From contig JAQGNE010000070.1 of NCBI GenBank assembly GCA_028291985.1, positions 62,001 through 126,000 on the forward strand: a stretch of DNA of 64,000 nucleotides. Reading direction: 5' to 3'. Source of the stretch: Polaromonas sp. GTDB taxonomy: Bacteria > Pseudomonadota > Gammaproteobacteria > Burkholderiales > Burkholderiaceae_C. The notes under the pieces were generated by a model. It ran no database searches. It saw nothing but the letters and a program-made list of their open reading frames with translations, and was not told the DNA's origin. Every line of letters starts with the position of its first letter. Position 1 is the stretch's first letter. Positions 17,191-26,268 of this stretch are shown here, piece by piece. The position numbers were made by a program, and so were the translations under genes.

Positions 17191-18977
17191 TCTTCTGAAC
17201 CAAGCAACATTTCGTTGATGCCCTTGCCAGCCTGGACCATCGGAAAGACGTTCTCGGTCGGGTCGGTTCGGAAATCCATGAACACGGTTCGGTCTTTCAG
17301 CTTGCGGGCTTCGCGCAACGCAGGCTCTACATCCTGCGGTTTCTCGATCAGCATGCCCACATGGCCATAGGCTTCTGCGAGCTTGACGAAATTCGGCAAC
17401 GCATCCATGTAGCTGCTGCTGTAGCGGCCAGCGTATTCGATTTCCTGCCACTGCCGCACCATGCCGAGATAGCGGTTGTTCAGCGAGACGATCTTGATCG
17501 GCGTGTTGTACTGCAGGCAAGTTGACAGCTCCTGAATGCACATCTGTACCGAGCCCTCACCGGTGACGCAATACACCTCGGCCTCTGGCTTGGCCAGCTT
17601 GATACCCATCGCGTAAGGGATGCCGACGCCCATCGTTCCGAGGCCGCCCGAGTTGATCCAGCGCCGTGGTTCGTCAAACTTGTAGTACTGCGCGGCCCAC
17701 ATCTGGTGCTGGCCGACGTCTGATGTGATGTAGGTGTCGGCATCCTTGGTCATGTTCCAGAGCGTCTCGACCACATATTGCGGCTTGATGACGTCACCCT
17801 TGCCCAGGCTGTATTTCATGCAGTCCCGCTTGCGCCACGCATCCACAGTTTCCCACCAGCCACCCAATGCGCTGGCATCAGGCTTAAGGCCGGATTCCCT
17901 GATCATGCTGATCAGTTCGGTCAATACGTCTTTCACGTCGCCAACGATCGGAATGTCAACCTTGACCCGTTTTGAAATGCTCGACGGGTCGATATCGATA
18001 TGGATGATCTTGCGTTCGTTCTGTGCAAAATGCTTGGGGTTGCCGATGACACGGTCATCAAAACGCGCACCCACAGCCAGCAGCACGTCGCAGTTTTGCA
18101 TCGCATTGTTCGCCTCAAGCGTGCCGTGCATGCCCAGCATTCCCAGAAATTTGGCATCGCTGGCAGGATAGGCGCCAAGCCCCATCAGGGTGCTGGTGCA
18201 GGGGTAGCCCAGCATGTCCACCAGCGTGCGCAGCTCTTGCGACGCATTGCTGAGCAGAACGCCGCCACCCGTATAGATATAGGGCCGCTTGGCCGACATC
18301 AGCAACTGCAGCGCCTTGCGAATCTGCCCGCCGTGACCCTTGCGCACGGGGTTGTATGAGCGCATTTCGACGCTCTGCGGATAGCCTGCGTAATGCGTCT
18401 TGTTGAAAGACACGTCCTTAGGTATGTCCACAACCACCGGGCCCGGACGGCCACTGCGTGCGATGTGAAAAGCTTTTTTCAGCGTGTCGGCCATATGCCG
18501 GACGTCTTTGACCAGAAAATTATGTTTGACGATAGGCCGGGTGATGCCCACTGTGTCGCATTCCTGAAAAGCGTCCAGTCCGATCGCATGGGTCGGAACC
18601 TGCCCGGTGATGATGACCATCGGGATGCTATCCATGTAGGCAGTTGCAATACCTGTAATCGCATTGGTCACGCCAGGGCCGGAAGTGACCAGCGCGACGC
18701 CAACGTCACCCGTGGCGCGTGCATAGCCATCAGCCGCATGTACAGCAGCCTGCTCATGGCGCACCAGCACATGCTGAATCGTGTCCTGCTTGTAGAAAGC
18801 ATCGTAGATATGAAGCACCGCACCGCCGGGATAACCCCAGATGTACTTGACCTGTTCGGCCTGAAGGCACTTGACCAGAATTTCAGCGCCGCGCAGATCC
18901 TGCGCGTCCGATGCTGATGTCATTGAGCTGGCGGACGCAGTTGCCGCGGAAGCGATTTCCGCTTTGGAGATTTCCAT
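17184..18977 (-). CDS. ilvB: Acetolactate synthase, large (catalytic) subunit
   Basis: A 597-residue ThDP- and FAD-dependent enzyme forming acetolactate and acetohydroxybutyrate. It shows the catalytic glutamate in VRHEQAAVHAADGYAR (about residue 73-88), the FAD region, the ThDP/Mg site beginning TSDVGQHQMWAAQYY and a GEGSVQMCIQEL block. The N-terminus carries an extra low-complexity Ala/Ser stretch of about 25 residues before ILVKCLQAE, longer than in E. coli. The stop codon lies inside a dispersed repeat. First gene of ilvB-ilvH-ilvC. Confidence 0.96.
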   Translation of the reverse strand: MEISKAEIASAATASASSMTSASDAQDLRGAEILVKCLQAEQVKYIWGYPGGAVLHIYDAFYKQDTIQHVLVRHEQAAVHAADGYARATGDVGVALVTSGPGVTNAITGIATAYMDSIPMVIITGQVPTHAIGLDAFQECDTVGITRPIVKHNFLVKDVRHMADTLKKAFHIARSGRPGPVVVDIPKDVSFNKTHYAGYPQSVEMRSYNPVRKGHGGQIRKALQLLMSAKRPYIYTGGGVLLSNASQELRTLVDMLGYPCTSTLMGLGAYPASDAKFLGMLGMHGTLEANNAMQNCDVLLAVGARFDDRVIGNPKHFAQNERKIIHIDIDPSSISKRVKVDIPIVGDVKDVLTELISMIRESGLKPDASALGGWWETVDAWRKRDCMKYSLGKGDVIKPQYVVETLWNMTKDADTYITSDVGQHQMWAAQYYKFDEPRRWINSGGLGTMGVGIPYAMGIKLAKPEAEVYCVTGEGSVQMCIQELSTCLQYNTPIKIVSLNNRYLGMVRQWQEIEYAGRYSSSYMDALPNFVKLAEAYGHVGMLIEKPQDVEPALREARKLKDRTVFMDFRTDPTENVFPMVQAGKGINEMLLGSEDL

Positions 18978-19254
18978 GATGAACCTTTGTGAATTTCTCT
19001 AACGAAATACCTTGGGTGCCTCTTTGCCCGCTCTTGTGAAGCAGCGTCGAGACTTAAGACCAAAGCCAGCAGCAAAAACATACTTTGCCAAGCCATGACC
19101 CGTTTGCCTTTTGATAGCAGCCCGCATTATGGCATTGTCAGCTGTTCTGTAGTAGCCGCGTGATATCGCTGCAATGGACTCTGCAGCGATGCGATAATTT
19201 TGCGGGGCAACACAACAACTATTACAGCGCCGGCTAACACCGGAACCGACACCG

Positions 19255-19821
19255 TTGGCAACTGAACAAGAACTCGCGGAGTTTCTCAAAAGCGTCGAAA
19301 AGCGGGCCTTCAAAAGAAGCGCGTACCACGTTCGCGACAACGAAGCCGCACTGGACATCGTGCAGGACAGCATGATGAAGCTGGCGCAATCCTACGGTGA
19401 CAGACCTGCTGCAGAGCTGCCCATGCTTTTTCAGCGGATATTGACTAACACCACGCTGGACTGGTTCAGAAGGCGCAAATCGCGCAACGCTCTTTTTTCA
19501 AATCTCAGTGACTTCGAATCTGCTGGCGACGATGGCGATTTCGATCTTCTGGAAACTCTTGAGAGTCTGACCGACTCCAACGGAACAGAGAGCGCGCAGG
19601 ACGCCACTGAGCGAGCGCAGATATTGCAAGCAATTGAGCTTGAGGTAAAACTGCTTCCTGCGCGTCAACGGGAAGCCTTTCTGATGCGTTACTGGGAGGA
19701 GCTGGATGTGGCCGAAACCGCTGCAGCGATGGGTTGCTCCGAAGGCAGCGTCAAGACACATTGTTCCAGAGCAGTTCATGCGCTGAGCCGCGCGCTGAGC
19801 GCCAAGGGTATAAAAGTATGA
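19255..19821 (+). CDS. ECF-type RNA polymerase sigma factor
   Basis: A 188-residue protein with a region 2 segment (AYHVRDNEAALDIVQDSMMKLAQSYG, about 23-48) and a region 4 helix-turn-helix (about 130-180, LPARQREAFLMRYWEELDVAETAAAMGCSEGSVKTH). A TTG start at 19255 is used. The stop overlaps the ATG of the DUF3619 gene (ATGA), and that gene overlaps the DUF3106 gene in the same way. The linked membrane protein may act as anti-sigma or sensor; that is inference from gene coupling. Its target regulon is unknown. Confidence 0.88.
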   Translation: MATEQELAEFLKSVEKRAFKRSAYHVRDNEAALDIVQDSMMKLAQSYGDRPAAELPMLFQRILTNTTLDWFRRRKSRNALFSNLSDFESAGDDGDFDLLETLESLTDSNGTESAQDATERAQILQAIELEVKLLPARQREAFLMRYWEELDVAETAAAMGCSEGSVKTHCSRAVHALSRALSAKGIKV

Positions 19822-20261
19822 TCAATTCACAACAAAACCGCGTTGACATTCTCCAGGACCGGTTCGGCTTGAAAGTCGCGTCCTGCCTTACCGCTACCAC
19901 GTCTGATTTGCCTTATGACATTGCCGAGCGCCTTCGTGCAGCTCGCGAACAGGCGGTTTCCCAGCGAAGGATCGCGAGCGCCCGCACGGTATCCAGCGTG
20001 GTCAGTTTGGGCCGAAGCGCGGCCCTGACTGCAGACTCAGACGAGGGACTCAGCTGGTGGGCGCGTATTGGAACCGCAATACCGCTGCTAGTGCTGCTGG
20101 TCGGCCTGATCGCGATTCATACGGTTCAAAGCGACAACCGCGCCCAGGAGCTGGCAGAAGTCGATGCCGCGCTGCTGACTGACGTGCTGCCGCCTGCGGC
20201 TTTTGCTGATCCGGGCTTTGTGCAGTTTCTCAAAGCAAACCTGCAGGCTCGCGCGTCATGA
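19818..20261 (+). CDS. DUF3619 family membrane protein
   Basis: A 147-residue protein with a single transmembrane segment at about 82-103 (IGTAIPLLVLLVGLIAI) and a soluble N-terminal part carrying an Arg/Gln-rich helix (ERLRAAREQAVSQRR). ATG 19818 overlaps the sigma-factor stop; a longer frame to 19734 lies wholly inside the sigma gene. The one-TM layout and coupling to an ECF sigma gene suggest an anti-sigma-like role, but no known zinc-binding anti-sigma motif is visible. Confidence 0.8.
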   Translation: MINSQQNRVDILQDRFGLKVASCLTATTSDLPYDIAERLRAAREQAVSQRRIASARTVSSVVSLGRSAALTADSDEGLSWWARIGTAIPLLVLLVGLIAIHTVQSDNRAQELAEVDAALLTDVLPPAAFADPGFVQFLKANLQARAS

Positions 20262-21073
20262 CGCATGGACTGCTCTTGTCGCTCATCCCGCTATCGTCGG
20301 GTCGGCTTTTTCCTGCTGAAGCAACTCAACAGCTTGCTTCAAAACCAGGGTGCCGGACGGGCGCCAAACCGCGCGTGATGTGCGCTTCTAGCGCACTTCT
20401 GGCGCTGGCGCTACTGCCGCCTTGCTTGATGCTTGTGCCCTTTTCGGGCTGGGCGCAGGCGGTGCCGCTGGCACCAACATTCTCCGGCACTGCGGTAGTC
20501 ACCGCACCCAAAACCACGACCACGGTTGGGGCCTTAAAAAGCGCATCGCCGCCCGGGCAGAAATCCGCGGCGAATGCTGGTAAGGCACTGGCTTCGCGGC
20601 CATTGTGGTCAGAACTTACCGACACACAACAGCAGGCCTTGAAACCTCTGGCCGCGAGCTGGGACACCATTCGTGAGGCCCAGAAACGGAAGTGGCTGGA
20701 AGTCTCCAAAAACTACCGGACGCTGACACCTGATGGTCAGGCTGTGCTGCACAGCCGGATGAACGAATGGGTAACGCTCAGCCCCGACCAACGGGCACAG
20801 GCCAGGCTTAATTTCGCCAAGACCACCGAGCTCTCGCGGGAACTGACGCCCGATGAGAAAAAGGCCAAATGGCAGGCTTACCAAGCCTTGGATGCCGACG
20901 AAAAAGCCAGACTTGCCGCCAATGCTGCGCCGCGCCCGGCAGGTGCTGCCACAGCGGTCAAGCCTGTCGCACCTCAAAAGCTGGCCATCCTGCCCGCCCG
21001 TCCCGGCCAGCACGGCAGCCCGCCGGCAGGCGCAGCGTCCACGCCTAAAATACCCGCTCCGGCCGGTAACTGA
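20258..21073 (+). CDS. DUF3106 domain protein
   Basis: A 271-residue protein with an N-terminal hydrophobic segment around residues 45-65, an Ala/Pro/Thr-rich linker and a DUF3106 domain at about 105-215 (LWSELTDTQQQALKPLAASWD and WVTLSPDQRAQARLNFAKT, repeated short helical units). The C-terminus is Pro/Ala-rich. Function is unknown; the helical repeats recall periplasmic LTXXQ-type stress proteins. Four-base overlap with the DUF3619 gene shows tight coupling to the sigma factor. Confidence 0.78.
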   Translation: MTHGLLLSLIPLSSGRLFPAEATQQLASKPGCRTGAKPRVMCASSALLALALLPPCLMLVPFSGWAQAVPLAPTFSGTAVVTAPKTTTTVGALKSASPPGQKSAANAGKALASRPLWSELTDTQQQALKPLAASWDTIREAQKRKWLEVSKNYRTLTPDGQAVLHSRMNEWVTLSPDQRAQARLNFAKTTELSRELTPDEKKAKWQAYQALDADEKARLAANAAPRPAGAATAVKPVAPQKLAILPARPGQHGSPPAGAASTPKIPAPAGN

Positions 21074-21157
21074 GCGCCCCGGAAAGGGGCGACGCCTGTC
21101 GTTGACCAGGTCATTACAAGAGCCTGACTACCACCCACGCGATCCGCTAAAGGTTGT

Positions 21158-21183
21158 AATGCCGCTTTTATGCGGCATTTTGG
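21158..21183 (+). terminator. Intrinsic terminator
   Basis: AATGCCGC (21159-21166) pairs with GCGGCATT (21172-21179) around a short T-rich loop, followed by TTGG. It ends the sigma-DUF3619-DUF3106 unit; the T-tract is short. Confidence 0.6.
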
Positions 21184-21211
21184 TCAAACCACTAAACTGC
21201 GAAACCTGCCG

Positions 21212-21280
21212 CGCTTTTGCATCAAAAGCGGTGGGTAGCCCAATAAATAAAAGCAGAGATTGCTTCTAAATTGATAGTAA
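21212..21280 (-). repeat. Dispersed ~65-bp element, copy C
   Basis: On the minus strand: CTATCAATTTAGAAGC core, then TGCTTTTATTTATTGGGCTA and a CGCTTTTGATGCAAAAG tail. It lies directly before the RDD gene, and the TTG at 21271 that could serve as that gene's start is inside it. Confidence 0.75.
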
Positions 21281-21807
21281 ATCCAGACCCTGTTCCTTCC
21301 ATCCCCAGGCGAATGGCCTGCTGGATGTATGAGGGCCTGCTGATGTTCGGCGTGGTTTTCATTACCGGATACCTTTTTGGCACCTTAAGCCAGACGCGGC
21401 ACGCGCTCGACAACCGCCACGCCCTGCAGGCCTTTGTTTTTGTGGTGTTCGGCATTTACTTTGCCTGGTTCTGGGCCAAAGGTCAGACGCTTGCCATGAA
21501 AACCTGGAACATCAGGGTAGTCGGTCTTGACGGCAGGGCGATCAGCCAGAAACGGGCACTTCTGCGTTATGTGCTGAGCTGGTTGTGGTTTCTGCCGCCC
21601 TTGGGCGCCAGCTGGTTGTTCGACCTGAGCGGCGCGGAAGGCGGCGTCCTGACGATGGGCTGGGTAGCGGTGTGGGCGGTCCTGGCCCGGTTCCATCCGC
21701 AGCGGCAGTTCTGGCACGACGCCCTGGCCGGCACGCGGCTCGTGACCTGGGTTGCGCCGGAAGGCCCAAAACGCGCTGCCCGCATGGCTGGAAACCGCAA
21801 GGCCTGA
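21271..21807 (+). CDS. RDD family membrane protein
   Basis: A protein of up to 178 residues with three to four transmembrane segments and the RDD wording PRRMACWMYEGLLMFGVVF near the start and GQTLAMKTWNIRVVGLDGR in the middle. The start is uncertain: TTG 21271 lies inside a dispersed repeat, while ATG 21313 gives 164 residues beginning at the conserved RDD helix. Function of the family is poorly known (small-molecule or ion transport has been proposed). Confidence 0.82.
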   Translation: MIVNPDPVPSIPRRMACWMYEGLLMFGVVFITGYLFGTLSQTRHALDNRHALQAFVFVVFGIYFAWFWAKGQTLAMKTWNIRVVGLDGRAISQKRALLRYVLSWLWFLPPLGASWLFDLSGAEGGVLTMGWVAVWAVLARFHPQRQFWHDALAGTRLVTWVAPEGPKRAARMAGNRKA

Positions 21808-21857
21808 AACTTCTGATGGGCAACCGGCCCAGCGGTTGCCCTCAACAACCACAAAAC

Positions 21858-22460
21858 ATGTCTGAACCACAGCAAGCTCCTGCCTTTTCAATCTGCGTCT
21901 ATTGCGGGTCCCGTCCGGGAACCGAGCCCGCTTTTGCCACGCTCGCCCAGGAAGTTGGCCAATGGATAGGCGCAAACCGTGGGCAACTGGTTTATGGCGG
22001 AGGGCGCAATGGCCTGATGGGCATCCTGGCCGACGCCACGCTGGCTGCCGGGGGCCGCGTGATCGGCGTGATTCCGCATGCCCTGGTTGAAAAAGAATGG
22101 GCGCACCACGGGTGTACCGAGCTCTTCGTGGTTGACACCATGCACGACCGTAAACGTATCATGGCAGAGCATGCCGACGCGTTTTTGGCCCTGCCGGGCG
22201 GCATCGGAACGCTGGAAGAATTCTTCGAGGTCTGGACCTGGCGCCAGCTGGGCTACCACAGCAAGCCGGTCGGGCTGCTCAACAGCCGGGGCTACTACGA
22301 CAGCCTGCTGACATTTTTAGGCGGCGCGGTCGACAGCGGCTTCATGAACAATGGTCAGCTGGACCTGATTCGCTCGGGCACGCAAGCTGTTGACTTGCTG
22401 CAGGCACTTGTGCGTGACGCTGCAAAGGCGTCGCCGGTGCTTAGTCTGGACGATATCTAA
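21858..22460 (+). CDS. LOG-family protein (cytokinin riboside 5'-monophosphate phosphoribohydrolase type, TIGR00730)
   Basis: A 200-residue Rossmann-like protein with YGGGRNGLMG (about 46-55) and PGGIGTLEEFFEVWTW (about 112-127), the two LOG signatures. Members hydrolyse nucleotide 5'-monophosphates such as cytokinin ribotides or AMP. ATG 21858 is chosen as the start nearest to the conserved SICVYCGS; the frame runs back to 21585 within the RDD gene. It follows the RDD gene by 50 bases and may share its transcript. Confidence 0.88.
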   Translation: MSEPQQAPAFSICVYCGSRPGTEPAFATLAQEVGQWIGANRGQLVYGGGRNGLMGILADATLAAGGRVIGVIPHALVEKEWAHHGCTELFVVDTMHDRKRIMAEHADAFLALPGGIGTLEEFFEVWTWRQLGYHSKPVGLLNSRGYYDSLLTFLGGAVDSGFMNNGQLDLIRSGTQAVDLLQALVRDAAKASPVLSLDDI

Positions 22461-22511
22461 GCGTTCTGCCCCAACGAATCGCGCCCGGCCATTAGGCGGG
22501 GGCACGCGCGG

Positions 22512-22895
<384 letters not shown>

Positions 22896-22949
22896 TTACG
22901 CTGACGCCGCTTCAGCGCAAGACATCGACAAGTTTGACAGACGATGTGC

Positions 22950-24656
22950 TCAGGCCCTGAACCGGCTAGTGATAGGGTAGCGCCAGTCCTTGCCAAAACT
23001 GCGGTGCGTGACGCGAATGCCGACCGGCGACTGGCGCCGCTTGTATTCGTTGATCTTGATGAGACGGGTGACACGCTCCACCACCGCCGCATCAAAACCG
23101 GCTGCCACGATGGTGGCTATGCTCTGGTCGTTTTCCATGTAGCGCTCCAGAATCGCGTCCAGCACCTCGTAGGGCGGCAGGCTGTCCTGGTCCGTCTGGT
23201 CGGCGCGCAGCTCGGCGCTCGGCGGGCGTGTGATGATGCGCTCGGGAATCGGCTGGCTGCCAGTGCCGTACGGATCATTCAGGTTACGCCAGCGCACCAG
23301 CTCGAACACCGTCGTCTTGAGCAGGTCCTTGATGACCGCAAAGCCGCCTGCCATGTCCCCATACAGCGTGCAATAACCGGTGGCCATCTCGCTTTTGTTG
23401 CCGGTCGTCAGCACGATGGAGCCGAACTTGTTTGACAGCGCCATCAGCAGCACGCCGCGGATGCGCGCCTGTATGTTTTCCTCGGTGGTGTCTTCCGGCA
23501 GTCCGGCAAATTCCCTGCTGAGCGACGCCTTGAAGGCGTTGAATTGCGGCACGATAGAAATTTCGTCATAGCGCACCTTCAGCCGCTCGGCCATGTCGCG
23601 CGCATCCAGCCAGGAGATGTCAGCCGTGTAGGGCGACGGCATCATGACAGCGCGCACATTGTCGGCGCCGAGCGCATCCACCGCTATCGCCAGCACCAGG
23701 GCCGAGTCAATGCCGCCCGACAAGCCCAGAATGGCACCTGGAAAACCGTTTTTGCCCAGGTAGTCGCGTACACCCAGCACCAGCGCGTCCCACAGATCAG
23801 CTTCAGGTGCGCGCTCAGGTTCGGTTTTTGCTGCTATTTCGATAGCTGCCCGCCCTTTATTTATCTGGGCTAGAAACAGATTTTCCTTGAAACTTTCGGC
23901 GCGGCCAGCCACCGATCCATCGGCCTGCAGCGCAAACGAGCAACCTTCGAAAACAATCTCATCCTGACCGCCGACCAGATGCGCGTAAACCAGCGGCAGA
24001 CCGGTGGCCAGCACGCGCATGCGCATCATCTGCTCGCGCTCGCCGTGCTTGCCCACATGAAACGGCGACGCGTTGATCACCACCAGCAGTTCGGCGCCTG
24101 CCTCTTTGGCCAGCCGGCCAGGCTCTTCAAACCAGGCGTCCTCGCAGATGAGCAGCCCGATGCTGACCGCATCAGCGCCCTCGCCCGCCTGAAAAACGCA
24201 GATGCCTTGACCCGGCGTGAAGTAGCGGCGCTCGTCAAACACCTGGTAATTGGGCAGCTCGCGCTTGGCATACGTGTCGATGACCTGGCCTTCGCGCAGC
24301 ACACGGGCGGCGTTGTGGCGCTGTTGCACCGATATGCTTTTGGTGCGCACCCCGTGCACTGCTTCGTCACCGGGGCTGCTATTGCCGCGCGTCGGTGTGC
24401 CCACCACCGCCGTCAGGCCTTTCAGGTCAGCCAGCTCGCGGGCCACCAGATTCACGGCATCATCACAGGCCTGGATGAACGATGAGCGCAGGAACAGGTC
24501 TTCAGCCGCGTAACCGCAAATCGCAAGCTCAGGCGTGACGAGCAGCCTGCAGCCGTCTGCATAGGCACTGCGGGCAGCGTCGATGATTTTCTGCGCGTTC
24601 CCCCGCATGTCGCCCACGCAGTAGTTCAATTGGGCAATGCAGATTTTGAGTGACAT
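22950..24656 (-). CDS. nadE: Glutamine-dependent NAD+ synthetase
   Basis: A 568-residue two-domain enzyme. The N-terminal nitrilase-type glutaminase has E43 (TPELAICGY), K131 (TYAKRELPNY) and C171 (LLICEDAW); the C-terminal synthetase has the P-loop LSGGIDSAL at 312-320. It amidates deamido-NAD using glutamine. The interdomain linker, about residues 257-278, is encoded by a copy of the dispersed repeat (23825-23889) that keeps the frame open. The divergent next gene begins within 25 bases of its start. Confidence 0.96.
   Translation of the reverse strand: MSLKICIAQLNYCVGDMRGNAQKIIDAARSAYADGCRLLVTPELAICGYAAEDLFLRSSFIQACDDAVNLVARELADLKGLTAVVGTPTRGNSSPGDEAVHGVRTKSISVQQRHNAARVLREGQVIDTYAKRELPNYQVFDERRYFTPGQGICVFQAGEGADAVSIGLLICEDAWFEEPGRLAKEAGAELLVVINASPFHVGKHGEREQMMRMRVLATGLPLVYAHLVGGQDEIVFEGCSFALQADGSVAGRAESFKENLFLAQINKGRAAIEIAAKTEPERAPEADLWDALVLGVRDYLGKNGFPGAILGLSGGIDSALVLAIAVDALGADNVRAVMMPSPYTADISWLDARDMAERLKVRYDEISIVPQFNAFKASLSREFAGLPEDTTEENIQARIRGVLLMALSNKFGSIVLTTGNKSEMATGYCTLYGDMAGGFAVIKDLLKTTVFELVRWRNLNDPYGTGSQPIPERIITRPPSAELRADQTDQDSLPPYEVLDAILERYMENDQSIATIVAAGFDAAVVERVTRLIKINEYKRRQSPVGIRVTHRSFGKDWRYPITSRFRA
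23825..23889 (+). repeat. Dispersed ~65-bp element, copy D (inside nadE)
   Basis: TTTTTGCTGCTATTTCGATA followed by GC, then CCCTTTATTTATCTGGGCTA and a GATTTTCCTTGAAA tail. It is wholly within nadE and is translated on the opposite strand as about 22 residues around FKENLFLAQINKGRAAIEIA, in the linker between glutaminase and synthetase domains. Confidence 0.85.
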
Positions 24657-24680
24657 GGATTGAATTCAGGCCAAAAAAAC

Positions 24681-26087
24681 GTGAAAAAAAGCTCAAACGA
24701 TTATGTCATCCGCATCCTCGACAGTCCGGTGGATATTGGCGCTGCCGAGTGGAACGCGCTGCTGGCAACGCAGGGATGCGATGGGATTTTTAACCCCTTC
24801 ATGCGGCATGAGTATCTGGCCGCACTGCACCTGAGCGGCAGTGCCACGCCCAAGACCGGCTGGACGCCCCGTTTTGTGACCTTGTGGCACGGCAAGGCGC
24901 TGGCCGGAGCCTGCGCGCTGTATATCAAGACGCATTCTTATGGCGAGTATGTCTTTGACCATGCCTGGGCCCATGCCTATGAACGGCATGGCGTGCCCTA
25001 CTACCCCAAGGCGCTGGTGGCCTCGCCCTTTACCCCGGTGCCCGGTGCGCGATTGCTGGCGCGCAATGCTGACGAACGCCTGCTGCTCATCAAGTCGCTG
25101 GTGGCCTGGTGTGACGAACAAAAGCTGTCGTCGCTGCACCTTCTGTTTGCCGATGCGCAGGACACCGCAGCCTGTGAAGAAGCGGGCCTGATGCTGCGGC
25201 ACACGGTTCAGTTTCACTGGACCGACCGACTCCCCTCCCCGGGTGCTTCGAATGCTGCAGTACTGGCGGGCGAAAGTGTTGACGCCGCCTCAGCCTTGAA
25301 TCTGCCGGCTGCTACGCATGCGACCGAAGACACGCAGGTTACAGAATCCAGCGGCTTTGCCGATTTCGACGACTTCCTGCAATCGCTCAGCCAGGAAAAA
25401 CGCAAGAAGATCCGACAGGAAAGGCGCAAGGTCGCCGAAGCGGGTGTCACCTTCCGCTGGTCCCTGGGCCGCGATATCAGCAACGCCGACTGGGACTTTT
25501 TCTACAGCTGCTATGAGCGTACCTATTTCGAGCACGGCAACGCACCCTACCTGAGCCGCGATTTTTTCCAGCGCATGCAGGACACCATGCCCGAGAACTG
25601 GCTCATGTTTGTGGCCGAATATGCCTCTGGCGCCGTGTCAGCGCCTGTCGAACCGGTGGCCATTGCCACCAGCCTGGTAGCCATCAGCGCAGCACCTGAC
25701 GTAACTGCAGGCACAAGAGCATCCCCGGCGGCCGATGCCGTCGATGGCCAAACGACCCCCTTGCCATTGGCCGCACAGCTGGCCGGCCAGGTCGCCTACG
25801 GCCGCTACTGGGGCGCCGTCGCCCGGGTCGACTGCCTGCATTTTGAAGCCTGCTATTACCAGCCGCTGGAGTGGTGCATCGCGCACGGCCTGCAGCGTTT
25901 TGAAGGCGGCGCGCAGGGCGAGCACAAGATGGCGCGGGCGCTGCTACCCGTCAAGACATCCAGTGCGCATTGGCTCGCGCATCCGTCGTTTGCCGATGCG
26001 GTCGAGCGTTTTCTGGAACGTGAAGGCGAAGGCATCGATCACTACATGGACCATCTGGAACGGCGCAACCCATTCAGGCGCAGCTGA
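24681..26087 (+). CDS. FemAB-like / GNAT-fold protein (PF04339, 'peptidoglycan biosynthesis/recognition' family)
   Basis: A protein of about 468 residues. The N-terminal part (FNPFMRHEYLAALHLSGSA) and the later blocks KRKKIRQERRKVAEAGVTF, DWDFFYSCYERTYFEHGNAPYLSRDFF and the C-terminal HLYMDHLERRNPF-like ending are typical of PF04339, whose members resemble FemAB acyltransferases. Two extra Ala/Pro-rich inserts (about 195-225 and 330-370) make it longer than usual. GTG 24681 is chosen; TTG 24660 in the same frame is possible. It is divergent from nadE. Confidence 0.75.
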   Translation: MKKSSNDYVIRILDSPVDIGAAEWNALLATQGCDGIFNPFMRHEYLAALHLSGSATPKTGWTPRFVTLWHGKALAGACALYIKTHSYGEYVFDHAWAHAYERHGVPYYPKALVASPFTPVPGARLLARNADERLLLIKSLVAWCDEQKLSSLHLLFADAQDTAACEEAGLMLRHTVQFHWTDRLPSPGASNAAVLAGESVDAASALNLPAATHATEDTQVTESSGFADFDDFLQSLSQEKRKKIRQERRKVAEAGVTFRWSLGRDISNADWDFFYSCYERTYFEHGNAPYLSRDFFQRMQDTMPENWLMFVAEYASGAVSAPVEPVAIATSLVAISAAPDVTAGTRASPAADAVDGQTTPLPLAAQLAGQVAYGRYWGAVARVDCLHFEACYYQPLEWCIAHGLQRFEGGAQGEHKMARALLPVKTSSAHWLAHPSFADAVERFLEREGEGIDHYMDHLERRNPFRRS

Positions 26088-26135
26088 TACCGCGAATTTC
26101 CGCGAATGCCCTGACGCCACAGGGGGGAAACGCCC

Positions 26136-26203
26136 TTTTGCTATATTTTGTATAGCTATCATCCCTTTTACTATCTGGGCTGTAACCACTTTTTACTATA
26201 AAC
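26136..26203 (+). repeat. Dispersed ~65-bp element, copy E
   Basis: TTTTGCTATATTTTGTATAG then CTATCATCCCTTTTACTATC and TGGGCTGTAACC with a T-rich tail. It occupies the spacer between the FemAB-like gene and the next gene. The core arms GCTATA/TATAGC are perfect. Confidence 0.85.
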
Positions 26204-26268
26204 CACGGTTTTGAAAGCCAGTTCCGGCTCTGCCTTTGTCGGCTGGCCCGACATTTTCAAGTTCATTC

